Shown piece after piece: positions 33,923 through 41,419 of a stretch of 64,000 bases of DNA. The notes under the pieces are model-generated. The model had not been told where the DNA came from. It worked only from the letters and a program-made list of their open reading frames with translations, and did no database searches. Source of the DNA: BP-133 sp040756995 (lineage in GTDB: Bacteria > Actinomycetota > Acidimicrobiia > IMCC26256 > BP-133). The translations under genes and the position numbers were made by a program. The stretch spans positions 1 to 64,000 of the forward strand of contig JBFLYK010000030.1 of NCBI GenBank assembly GCA_040756995.1, written 5' to 3'. The number at the start of each line of letters is the position of its first letter. The first letter of the stretch is position 1.

Positions 33923-35118
33923 GCGTGCCGGGCGGGGCACCCCGAGAGACGCCAACCCCGAGCCGGATCGGTGCCTCCCGCCTGGTGTCGTCGCTCGCGA
34001 CCACGAGGGAGACCATGGTTGAGCGGCTCCTCGGCCGGCGACGGGCCGAGGCGCCCGACCCGATCGATCCGCCGGCAGACTTCTATTCGCCCCGTGAACT
34101 CACCTACGTGACGCCCGTCGGCCGGCGGCTGTCGGACTACGAGGCCTCGATCTGTCAGAACCAGCCGGATTTCGGCCAGTACGACTCGGGCGGCTGGTAC
34201 CTCCTCTCCCCGGAAGGGAGGGCCCTCTTCGACGAGGGGACCACCGCCCTGCGCCACCCCAACTGGTTCGACTACCGTGACCCCTCTACCCTGTGGCAGC
34301 GCACCTATGTCCGCCAGCAGGCCGAGCAGGAGCGGGCCATCGCCGCCGCCCTGGAGACGGCCCGGATGGACGACGCCTTCGCCGACGTGGACAGTGCCTG
34401 GGCCTGCGACATCCTGGCCCGCTACTACGAAGCCTGGGGTTGCGCCGAGTGGGGGCTGTTCCTGGCCTACACCTACCCGGTACGCGAGGCGCTGTCCGAC
34501 ACCCTCACCATGGCCTTCGTGTTCGCCGCCGTTGACCATCTGCGCCATCAGCAGGCCATCGGGCTCTACTCGCTCGACCTGGAGGACGAGGTGCTGGGCT
34601 ACCGGTCCGGCCTGGGGCCCGATACCTGGATCAGCGACGCGGCCCTCCAGCCGAGCCGGCGGGTCGTCGAGGGCCTCATGGCCACCGACGACTGGGGGGA
34701 GATGGTGATCGTGACCGCCCTGCTGTTCGAGCCGCTCCTCTCGGCCTTCGTCACCAGCCAGTTCCTCCGCCGGCATGCGGCCCTCAACGGTGACATCCTC
34801 ACCCCCGCGATCATCCTGACGGCCGAGCGGGACCGGGCCCGGAACCGGGCGGCCACTGTCGCCCTCGTGGAATTGCTCCTTGGCCCGAGCGACCGGAAGG
34901 GCCGTCCCGTTCCGGCCGGCCACAACCGCGACGTCCTCCAGGACTGGATCGACCATTGGGCCCCCCTCGTCCTCGAGGCCGTCGACGCCTTCGTCCCCGT
35001 CTTCGATCTCCCGCCGGCGCGGGGTCCATCGGCCGCCGCCGCCCGAGAGCGCGTCGTGGCCGGCTGCCACGACCTCCTGTGCGACGCCGGTCTCGAACTG
35101 CCGGGGGCCGCCTCATGA
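33919..35118 (+). CDS. Soluble di-iron monooxygenase hydroxylase beta subunit
   Basis: A 399-residue non-catalytic subunit with the four-helix ferritin-like fold of the alpha chain. Recognisable blocks are ELTYVTPVGRRLSDYEASI, RDPSTLWQRTYVRQQAEQE, FVFAAVDHLRHQQAIGLY (with degenerate DxxRH) and LFEPLLSAFVTSQFLRR, as in MmoY/PrmC. It pairs with the alpha subunit and shapes the channel to the active site. Starts GTG 33919 overlapping the alpha stop (GTGA). Its own stop overlaps the coupling protein start (ATGA). Longer upstream frames fall inside the alpha gene and are rejected. Confidence 0.87.
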   Translation: MSVPGGAPRETPTPSRIGASRLVSSLATTRETMVERLLGRRRAEAPDPIDPPADFYSPRELTYVTPVGRRLSDYEASICQNQPDFGQYDSGGWYLLSPEGRALFDEGTTALRHPNWFDYRDPSTLWQRTYVRQQAEQERAIAAALETARMDDAFADVDSAWACDILARYYEAWGCAEWGLFLAYTYPVREALSDTLTMAFVFAAVDHLRHQQAIGLYSLDLEDEVLGYRSGLGPDTWISDAALQPSRRVVEGLMATDDWGEMVIVTALLFEPLLSAFVTSQFLRRHAALNGDILTPAIILTAERDRARNRAATVALVELLLGPSDRKGRPVPAGHNRDVLQDWIDHWAPLVLEAVDAFVPVFDLPPARGPSAAAARERVVAGCHDLLCDAGLELPGAAS

Positions 35119-35447
35119 CCAGCGACGGAGGGCGATGGGGCGACGCCGGTCGCCAGACGGTCGGTGTGTGCCTGATGAAGACGGAAGAAGGCGAGGCGAC
35201 GGTCGCCTACCTTTCGGAACGGGCTCCACAGCTGCGGATCCAGGACCGGGGGGCCTTCTACCTGGTGGAGGGAGAAGGCGAGATCCGTATCGGCATGCCG
35301 GAGGTCAGCGAGTACCTCGGCCGCGACTTGCCGGTGCACACGTTCCTGGTCACGATGAGCAGCTACTACGGCCGCGTCCACCTCGATGAGGATGCCTTCG
35401 TCGTCTCGGCGGCCATGGATCAGCTCGAGAATCGTGACGCCTCCTGA
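35115..35447 (+). CDS. Monooxygenase coupling/regulatory protein (MmoB/PrmD-like)
   Basis: A 110-residue cofactor-less effector. The fold markers of the MmoB family are present: VGVCLMKTEEGEATVAYL, IQDRGAFYLVEGEGEIRI and the central EYLGRDLPVHTFLVTMSSYYGRV, ending with an acidic segment. It binds the hydroxylase and gates substrate and oxygen access. The ATG overlaps the beta stop, and the reductase begins 12 bases after its stop. Confidence 0.85.
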   Translation: MTSDGGRWGDAGRQTVGVCLMKTEEGEATVAYLSERAPQLRIQDRGAFYLVEGEGEIRIGMPEVSEYLGRDLPVHTFLVTMSSYYGRVHLDEDAFVVSAAMDQLENRDAS

Positions 35448-35459
35448 GAAGGCCGGAAC

Positions 35460-36515
35460 ATGCCCCGAAGACTGAACCGGGAGGAGCCCGAACCGGCCGG
35501 CCTCGACACGGCGCACCGGATCACGATGCTGCCCCAACGCGAGGAGTTCCCGGCCCACCCCGACGAAGACCTGCTCACCGCCGCGCTGCGTAGCGGTCGC
35601 CAGGTGATGTACGGCTGCCGGCACGGCAACTGCGGGACGTGCCTCCATCGGCTCGTCGACGGCGAGGTCGTCGAGGCCGTCACATCCCCCTACGTGCTCT
35701 CCGCGGACGCCCGGGACCAGGGAGCGATCCTGCTCTGTTCCACCTACGCCCGCAGCGACGTGACGATCGAGAGTTCCGAGGCGGACGTCCTCGCCGAGGA
35801 CATCGAGGTCATCCCGCCGGAGCAACGGATGGCAGAGGTGCGGTCCACCTCCGGCGTCACACCGTCGGTCGTGGAACTCCGGGTCGCGCTCGACAGGCCG
35901 CTGTCGTTCCGGGCCGGCCAGTACGTCGAGGTCTGGGTGCCCGGCAGTGACTGCCGCCGCTCGTTGTCCATCGCCAGTGCCCCGGCGGAAGCCGACGAGC
36001 TGAGCTTCGTCGTGCGGATGCGACCGGGAGGCCGCTTCGCCTCGGCGCTCGCCGGAATCCGGCCCGGCGACACCCTGCGGCTCCAGGGGCCGTTCGGCCA
36101 TTTCCACTTCCGCGATTCGGGCCGGCCGGCGGTGATGGCGGCGCTCGGAACCGGGATCGCCCCGATCCTGTCGATCATCCTCGACGTCGTGAAGGCGGCG
36201 GGCCCTCCGCTCGCGCTGTACTACGGCGGAGCCGCCGACGAGCGGCCCTACGTGGAAGAACTCGAACGTCTGGCGGCGGCCACCCCCCACTTCTCCCTCC
36301 ACTTTGCACCGCCGCCCCGCAACGGTTCGAACGAGATCGGAATGCTGACCCAGCTCCTCGCCGGCCGGCTCCGGGACGGGTCATCGCACGATGCCTACGT
36401 CGCCGGGCTGCCGCCGATGTGTGACGCCCTCTGCGCTTTGCTGGCGGCCAAGGGCACGCCGGAACGCCACGTCCACGTCGAGCGCTTCTATCCCGCCGAA
36501 CCGACCCGGCGATGA
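35460..36515 (+). CDS. Monooxygenase NADH reductase (2Fe-2S, FAD)
   Basis: A 351-residue electron-transfer component. The N-terminal ferredoxin domain has Cys53, Cys58, Cys61 (GCRHGNCGTC) and Cys93 (AILLCS). The FAD domain has RRSLSIAS, and the NAD domain starts at VMAALGTGIAPIL and ends near YVAGLPPMC. It passes electrons from NADH to the di-iron hydroxylase. It is the last gene of the operon, closed by a perfect 14-base hairpin. No gamma subunit or GroEL-like chaperone gene follows, unlike classical sMMO or prm clusters. Confidence 0.9.
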   Translation: MPRRLNREEPEPAGLDTAHRITMLPQREEFPAHPDEDLLTAALRSGRQVMYGCRHGNCGTCLHRLVDGEVVEAVTSPYVLSADARDQGAILLCSTYARSDVTIESSEADVLAEDIEVIPPEQRMAEVRSTSGVTPSVVELRVALDRPLSFRAGQYVEVWVPGSDCRRSLSIASAPAEADELSFVVRMRPGGRFASALAGIRPGDTLRLQGPFGHFHFRDSGRPAVMAALGTGIAPILSIILDVVKAAGPPLALYYGGAADERPYVEELERLAAATPHFSLHFAPPPRNGSNEIGMLTQLLAGRLRDGSSHDAYVAGLPPMCDALCALLAAKGTPERHVHVERFYPAEPTRR

Positions 36516-36516
36516 G

Positions 36517-36549
36517 ACGGGTCCCGGTCGCCGAGCGACCGGGACCCGT
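36517..36549. terminator. Bidirectional hairpin terminator
   Basis: A perfect 14-base stem ACGGGTCCCGGTCG/CGACCGGGACCCGT with a five-base loop lies between the convergent reductase (ends 36515) and CoxM (ends 36580) genes. Confidence 0.85.
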
Positions 36550-36579
36550 TCTCGGTGCGTCCGACGGTTTCCGGGATGG

Positions 36580-37404
36580 TCAGGCCACCCCCGCCTCCTG
36601 GAGGGCCCGGCGGACGAGCACCCTGGCCAGGTGACGGCGGTAGGCCGCGTCGGCATTCAGGTCGGTGACCGGGTCGGTACCCTCGCCCGCCTGCTCCGCC
36701 GCCTCGGCCGCCGAGGCGCCCTGACGGAGAGCCTGCTCCACCAGCCGGGCCCGCAACGGCGTCGGACCCATGTTGACGAGCGCCACGCCAGTGGTCCCGT
36801 TGTGGACGGCGGCCACCCCGACGATGGCCCAGTCGAGCGCCCGACGGTTGAACTTCTGATACGACCAGCCGGCGCCCGCCATCTTCGGTACCCGCACCTC
36901 GACGAGCATCTCGTCGGGCGCGAGCGCCGTCTCGAGGAATCCCGAGAAGAAGTCCACGGCCGGGATGTCCCTGGCGCCGCCCGGACCCTTGGCCACCAAC
37001 GTGGCGCCGAGGGCCACCATCACAGCCGGAAGGTCGGCGGCCGGGTCGCCGTGGGCCAGCGATCCTCCCAGCGTGCCGCGATGGCGGACCTGGGGGTCGC
37101 CGACCAGACCGGCGACGTGGGCCAGAAGCGGGACCTCGGCCCGGAGGAGCTCGCTCGTCTCGAGATCATGGTGCCGGGTGAGCGCCCCGATGGCCACCTG
37201 GTCGCCGTCCTCCCAGATGTAGGACTGTTCCCGCACCCCGGCGACGTCGATCAACACCGTCGGTGACGCCAGCCGGAACTTCATGAGCGGGATCAGCGAG
37301 TGGCCGCCGGCCAGGAGCTTGGCGTCATCGCCGTGCTCCGAGAGCAGGGCGATCGCCTCCTCCGTCGAGGAGGCGCGAACGTAGTCGAACGGTGCCGGGA
37401 TCAT
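36580..37404 (-). CDS. coxM: CO-dehydrogenase-family FAD subunit (CoxM-like)
   Basis: A 274-residue FAD-binding medium subunit of a molybdenum hydroxylase. The two flavin motifs are AGGHSLIPLMKFRLA and RHRGTLGGSLAHGDPAAD, followed by the CO_deh_flav_C domain. ATG 37404 follows AAAGGAG and overlaps the CoxL stop (ATGA). It moves electrons from the 2Fe-2S subunit to the quinone or another acceptor. It is the last gene of the coxSLM operon. Confidence 0.88.
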   Translation of the reverse strand: MIPAPFDYVRASSTEEAIALLSEHGDDAKLLAGGHSLIPLMKFRLASPTVLIDVAGVREQSYIWEDGDQVAIGALTRHHDLETSELLRAEVPLLAHVAGLVGDPQVRHRGTLGGSLAHGDPAADLPAVMVALGATLVAKGPGGARDIPAVDFFSGFLETALAPDEMLVEVRVPKMAGAGWSYQKFNRRALDWAIVGVAAVHNGTTGVALVNMGPTPLRARLVEQALRQGASAAEAAEQAGEGTDPVTDLNADAAYRRHLARVLVRRALQEAGVA

Positions 37405-39761
37405 GCCGTGCGCTCCTTTGCGGCCTGGATCGCCTGCCACACCCGGTGCGGGGAGGCAGGCATTCGGACGTCGGTCACGCCGAACGGGGTCAGCGCGTCG
37501 ACGATGGCGTTCACGACCGCCTGGGCAGCGGCGATCGTGCCGGCCTCCCCGACGCCCTTCGACCCGAGCGGATTCGAGGTCGTGGGGGTGACGGTGGAAT
37601 CCGTCGTCAGGCCCGGGACCTCGGCGGCGGACGGGACGAGGTAGTCGGCCAACGTCGACGTCAGGAGGTTCCCGTCCTCGTCGTAGACCGCTTCCTCGAA
37701 CAGCGCCTGGCCCACGCCCTGGACCACTCCGCCGTGGACCTGCCCTTCCACGATCATCGGGTTCACCTGGTTGCCACAGTCGTCGACAGCCACGTACTTG
37801 ACGAGGTCGACCTTGCCGGTCTCCTCGTCGACCTCGACGACACAGGCGTGGGTCCCGAACGGGAACGTGAAGTTCGCCGGGTCGAACGACACCTGGGCCC
37901 GGAGGTTCGGCTCCATCCCGTCAGGGAGGTTGTGGGCGGTGAAGGCACCGAAGGCCACCGCCTGGATGGGCAGGGTCCGATCGGGTGATCCCTTGACGGA
38001 GAAGCTGCCGTTCGTGAACTCGAGGTCGTCTTCTCCCACCTCCATCTGATGAGCGGCGATGGCCAGGGCCTTGGCCAGCACCTTGTCGGTGGCCATCGCC
38101 ACTGCTGCTCCCCCGACCGCCAGCGACCGGCTCCCGTACGTGTCGAGACCCATCGGGGAAACGGCGGTGTCGGAGTGGAGGACGTCGACGTCGTCGACCG
38201 CGATACCGAACCGGTCGGAGACGATCTGGGCCCAGGAGGTTTCGTGGCCCTGCCCGTGGGGGGAGGTGCCCGTGACCACTTCGGCCTTCCCGGTCGGCAG
38301 CAGGGCCACGGTGGCCGACTCCCAGCCGCCGGCGCCATAGCGGAGAGCGGCGAGGACCCGGCTGGGGCCGATCCCGCAGATCTCGACGTAGGTCGACAGG
38401 CCGACCCCCAGGTGCTTCGTCGACCCGGTCTGCTTCCGGGTCGCCTGCTCCTTGCGGAGCACCTCGTAGTCGACGAGCTCCAGGGCCCGGTCCAGGGTGA
38501 GGGCGTAGTTGCCGCTGTCGTAGACGAGCCCGGCGCAGGTCTCATAGGGGAACCGGTCGGGCCCGATGTAGTTCCGCCGGCGGATGTCGGCCGGGTCGAG
38601 GCCCATCACGCGGGCCAGGGTGTCCATCGCCCGCTCGATGGCGTAGCTCGCTTCGGGGCGGCCGGCGCCGCGGTAGGCGTCGGTCGGCGTCTTCGTCGTG
38701 AAGACGGACGTGCAGGAGAACGAGTAGGCCCCGATGTCGTAGACACCGTGGTAGAGGAAGCCGCCGAGGAGCGGAACGCCCGGCGTGACCAGCTGGAGGT
38801 AGGCGCCCATGTCGGCCAGGAGCCGCACGCGGGCGGCCTGGACCTTCCCCGACTCGTCGGCGGCCAGCTCGATCTCCTGGATCTGGCCGCGGCCGTGGGT
38901 GGTGGCCTGGGCGTTCTCGCTGCGCTCCTCGGTCCAGCGCACCGGCCGCCGGAGGCGCCGGGCGAGAGCGAGGCACAGCGCCTCTTCGGCGTAGACGTTG
39001 AGCTTCGAACCGAACCCGCCGCCCACGGAGGGAACGATGACGCGGATCTTCGTCTCTGCGACCCCCACGGTGAGGCCGAGCATCACCTTGAGGATGTGGG
39101 GCACCTGCGTCGAGGAGTAGACGGTGTAGTCGCCGCCGTAGGGGGCGGGGACCACGCAGACGCCGCGGGGCTCCATGGCCGAAGGAACGAGCCGCTGCTG
39201 GACGTACCGCTCCTTCACCACATGGGCGGCACCGGCGAACGCCTCGTCAACCTTGGCCTCGTCCGGCTTCAGGTCCCAGGTGTAGGCCCGGTTGGTGCCG
39301 AGGTCGTCATGGAGGACGACCCGGTCGGAGAGCGCGTCCTCGAGGTCGATGACGGCCGGCAGGACCTCGTAGTCGACTTCGATGGCCGCCAGGGCATCCT
39401 TCGCCGCCACCTTCGAGTCGGCGACGACCACCGCCACCGCCTCGCCGACGTAGCAGGCCTTCTCCACGGCAACGGGGAAGTGCGCCGGGTTCTTCATGTC
39501 CTCGGTGACGGCCCAGGCGCACGGCAGCGGGCCTGCCCACTCGTCCCGCAGGTCGGCGCCGGTCAGGACGCCCACGACCCCGGGACGACTCTGCGCCTCC
39601 GAGGTGTCGATGGAGCGGATGCGGGCGTGGGCATGGGGGCTGCGCAGCAGGGCGACATGGAGGGCCCCGGGTACGGCGAGGTCGTCAACGTACTTCGCCT
39701 CCCCGGTGAGGAGGGGTGCATCCTCGCGGCGGGGGATCCGCTCCCCCATCACCGGGCTCAC
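37401..39761 (-). CDS. coxL: Molybdenum hydroxylase large subunit, form II CoxL-like
   Basis: A 786-residue catalytic subunit binding molybdopterin cytosine dinucleotide. Characteristic pieces are GEAKYVDDLAVPGALH, VPSVGGGFGSKLN, EERSENAQATTHGR, GTSPHGQGHETSW and the final GSKGVGEAGT loop with the active-site Glu. The diagnostic loop reads AYRGAGR (about residue 361), the form II signature, not the AYxCSFR of genuine form I aerobic CO dehydrogenase. The substrate may therefore be an aldehyde, purine or other compound rather than CO. Starts GTG 39761 overlapping the CoxS stop. A far longer upstream open frame is antisense to other genes and not part of it. Confidence 0.88.
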   Translation of the reverse strand: MSPVMGERIPRREDAPLLTGEAKYVDDLAVPGALHVALLRSPHAHARIRSIDTSEAQSRPGVVGVLTGADLRDEWAGPLPCAWAVTEDMKNPAHFPVAVEKACYVGEAVAVVVADSKVAAKDALAAIEVDYEVLPAVIDLEDALSDRVVLHDDLGTNRAYTWDLKPDEAKVDEAFAGAAHVVKERYVQQRLVPSAMEPRGVCVVPAPYGGDYTVYSSTQVPHILKVMLGLTVGVAETKIRVIVPSVGGGFGSKLNVYAEEALCLALARRLRRPVRWTEERSENAQATTHGRGQIQEIELAADESGKVQAARVRLLADMGAYLQLVTPGVPLLGGFLYHGVYDIGAYSFSCTSVFTTKTPTDAYRGAGRPEASYAIERAMDTLARVMGLDPADIRRRNYIGPDRFPYETCAGLVYDSGNYALTLDRALELVDYEVLRKEQATRKQTGSTKHLGVGLSTYVEICGIGPSRVLAALRYGAGGWESATVALLPTGKAEVVTGTSPHGQGHETSWAQIVSDRFGIAVDDVDVLHSDTAVSPMGLDTYGSRSLAVGGAAVAMATDKVLAKALAIAAHQMEVGEDDLEFTNGSFSVKGSPDRTLPIQAVAFGAFTAHNLPDGMEPNLRAQVSFDPANFTFPFGTHACVVEVDEETGKVDLVKYVAVDDCGNQVNPMIVEGQVHGGVVQGVGQALFEEAVYDEDGNLLTSTLADYLVPSAAEVPGLTTDSTVTPTTSNPLGSKGVGEAGTIAAAQAVVNAIVDALTPFGVTDVRMPASPHRVWQAIQAAKERTA

Positions 39762-40225
39762 GGCCGGCTCCCGTTGCCGGCCGCGGCAAGAACGGCCTTG
39801 ACGATGTTGTGGTAGCCGGTGCAGCGGCACAGGTTGCCCTCGAGCCCAGACCGGATCTCGGCCTCCGTGGGGTTGGGCACCTCGGCGAGGAGCGAGACCG
39901 AGGCCATGACCATGCCCGCCGTGCAGTAGCCGCACTGGAGGCCGTGGTGCTCGTGGAAGGCCTGCTGTACCGGGTGGAATTTCCCGTCGGTGGCAAGGCC
40001 CTCGATCGTGGTGAGGCTCGCGCCGTCGGCCTGGACGGCGAACATCGTGCAGGACTTCACCGACTCCCCGCCCACGAGCACGGTGCACGCACCGCACGAC
40101 GTCGTGTCGCAGCCGATCTTCGTTCCGGTGAGCCCCACGACGTCGCGCAGGTAGGCGACAAGCAGCGTTCTCGGTTCGACGTCGTGTTCGTACGACGTCC
40201 CGTTGACGGTCATCGAGACCCGCAT
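39758..40225 (-). CDS. coxS: CO-dehydrogenase-family 2Fe-2S subunit (CoxS-like)
   Basis: A 155-residue iron-sulfur subunit with two 2Fe-2S clusters: the plant-ferredoxin-type site IGCDTTSCGACTVLV plus a later Cys, and the C-terminal helical site QCGYCTAGMVMAS with NLCRCTGYHNIV. ATG 40225 follows GGAAGGG. It is the first gene of the coxSLM operon, in the S-L-M order. An operator-type palindrome lies 66 bases upstream and is shared with the divergent micro-protein at 40370. Confidence 0.9.
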   Translation of the reverse strand: MRVSMTVNGTSYEHDVEPRTLLVAYLRDVVGLTGTKIGCDTTSCGACTVLVGGESVKSCTMFAVQADGASLTTIEGLATDGKFHPVQQAFHEHHGLQCGYCTAGMVMASVSLLAEVPNPTEAEIRSGLEGNLCRCTGYHNIVKAVLAAAGNGSRP

Positions 40226-40290
40226 CGGTACCGCCCTTCCTGTCTGGTCGTTGTCCAGCGCATCGTGAAACGGTTCCGGACGGAAGCCCA

Positions 40291-40304
40291 CCCCCGTTTG
40301 GAGG
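40291..40304. promoter_or_regulatory. Palindromic operator candidate between coxS and the 40370 gene
   Basis: CCCCC-GTTT-GGAGGTGT, one mismatch from the core. It is 65 bases from each divergent start (40225 minus, 40370 plus), centred in the intergenic region. Confidence 0.6.
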
Positions 40305-40369
40305 TGTCCTCTTGCCCGGCGCCTTGCCAAGATCCCGGGCGAAAGGCATCGACCGGGAAGGACGGGGAC

Positions 40370-40543
40370 ATGGCACTGACAGCCGACGAGGAGCAGGCCT
40401 TCGCGCAGCTGGCCGCGGCGCTGACCGCCGGTTCGACACAGACGCCACCGGAACGGCGCCGGCCGGCAGGTTGGCTCTTCGTGGTGATCGCTCTGATCTG
40501 CGTCCTGGCCGCGGCATGCCTGACGGCCTCGATCTGGCTGTGA
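40370..40543 (+). CDS. 57-residue membrane micro-protein (DUF3040-like start)
   Basis: From ATG 40370 the frame gives MALTADEEQAFAQLAAALTA, a Pro/Arg-rich stretch and one membrane helix (GWLFVVIALICVLAAACL), ending at 40543. The N-terminal helix resembles the DUF3040 start, but only one membrane segment is present. The stop overlaps the start of the Tat cupin (GTGA), so the two are coupled. Function unknown. Confidence 0.6.
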   Translation: MALTADEEQAFAQLAAALTAGSTQTPPERRRPAGWLFVVIALICVLAAACLTASIWL

Positions 40544-41094
40544 CCCCTCCGGAGGACTCCAATCCGCCCTCGGCTCCCGGTGGGAGAGGGCGCCGCAGCT
40601 TCCTCACCGGCCTTGGGGCGGCGGTAGCGGGAGGGTTCCTCGCCTCGATCGGCGATGCGATGGGAAGGACCTTCGGGCCGGACCGCCGGAGCTGGCCCGC
40701 CGCCGGGGCCAGTCCCGCCTCGGGATTCTCGCGTTCCGGCCTCGGCCGGGGTGTCGTCACCCGGGGCGCCTCCATCGGTGTGAGGGAGGCAACCGACGTG
40801 GTGGTCGACGCCGTGACGATCGAGCCCGGTGGCCAGACCGGCTGGCACACCCATCCTGGTCCAGAAGTCCTCGTCGTGACCCGTGGCGTCCTGACCTTCC
40901 GCCGTTCCGACGGGAAGACCTGCCTGACGGAACAGGTCCGTGCCGGTCAGGCCTTCGTGGGAGCGGCGGCCGGTGAACTCCACGCCGCCCACAACGAGGG
41001 CGCCGAAGACACCGAGTTCGTCGTCACCTTCTTCGACGTCCCGCCGGGCGACCCGCCGAGGCAGGACGCCGACCCGCCGTCTGGCTGCCCGTGA
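40540..41094 (+). CDS. Tat-exported cupin-domain protein
   Basis: A 184-residue protein. A twin-arginine signal is clear: RRSFLTG followed by a hydrophobic region (LGAAVAGGFLASIG). After it comes a single cupin fold with TGWHTHPGPEVLVVTRG (metal-binding His pair and Glu of cupin motif 1) and GELHAAHNEGAEDTEFVV (motif 2). Tat export implies that it folds, probably with metal, before secretion. The catalytic role is unknown. Starts GTG 40540. Its 3' end overlaps the convergent membrane gene at 41024 by 71 bases. Confidence 0.75.
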   Translation: MTPPEDSNPPSAPGGRGRRSFLTGLGAAVAGGFLASIGDAMGRTFGPDRRSWPAAGASPASGFSRSGLGRGVVTRGASIGVREATDVVVDAVTIEPGGQTGWHTHPGPEVLVVTRGVLTFRRSDGKTCLTEQVRAGQAFVGAAAGELHAAHNEGAEDTEFVVTFFDVPPGDPPRQDADPPSGCP

Positions 41095-41419
41095 GAACCC
41101 GCTGGCGGACGGCGACGTAGCCGGCCACGGCCACCGCCACGGCCGTCCACCAGACCACGTCGTGAACGCGCAACGGCCAGTCCGGGGACAGCGCGGCGAC
41201 CAGCCCGATGGCGGCCAGGCAGCAGAGGGCCTCGTGACGGCCCCGGCGCCGCGTGGCCCAGAGCACGACCGTGAGGCCGGCGAGCCCGAGGAGATCACCC
41301 AGAACTCCCCGGGCCAGGTAGGGGTGCCCGTAGGAGACCCACAACGCGCTGGAGACCAGAAACGCCAGCGCCGTGGTCACCAGTTCGCTGCGGCCGAGCC
41401 CCAGCCGGCCGGTGGTCAC
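41024..41419 (-). CDS. Four-helix membrane protein, unknown
   Basis: A 131-residue protein from GTG 41419, which overlaps the stop of the upstream ABC1 kinase gene (GTGA). Four hydrophobic segments are visible (LVTTALAFLVSSALWVSY, GVLGDLLGLAGLTVVLWA, ALCCLAAIGLVAALS and VVWWTAVAVAVAGYVAV), then a basic tail. Its end lies antisense to the cupin gene. Not recognised; translational coupling to the kinase suggests shared function at the membrane. Confidence 0.6.
   Translation of the reverse strand: MTTGRLGLGRSELVTTALAFLVSSALWVSYGHPYLARGVLGDLLGLAGLTVVLWATRRRGRHEALCCLAAIGLVAALSPDWPLRVHDVVWWTAVAVAVAGYVAVRQRVLTGSQTAGRRPASAGRPAGRRRR

Noticed and set aside
36594..36605. CCTCCTGGAGG near the end of coxM
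   Set aside because: It is inside the coding sequence, with a one-base spacer, and not upstream of any gene.
37349..37372. A palindrome CGCCTCCTC-CGTC-GAGGAGGCG that contains CCTCC and GGAGG arms
   Set aside because: It lies inside coxM, encodes the conserved Ser-Thr-Glu-Glu-Ala region and has the wrong arm spacing (eight bases) for the operator family.
38049..39815. Long plus-strand open frame opposite coxL
   Set aside because: It is a high-GC shadow of the coxL codons with Gly/Val/Arg-rich composition and no start signal or family motif.
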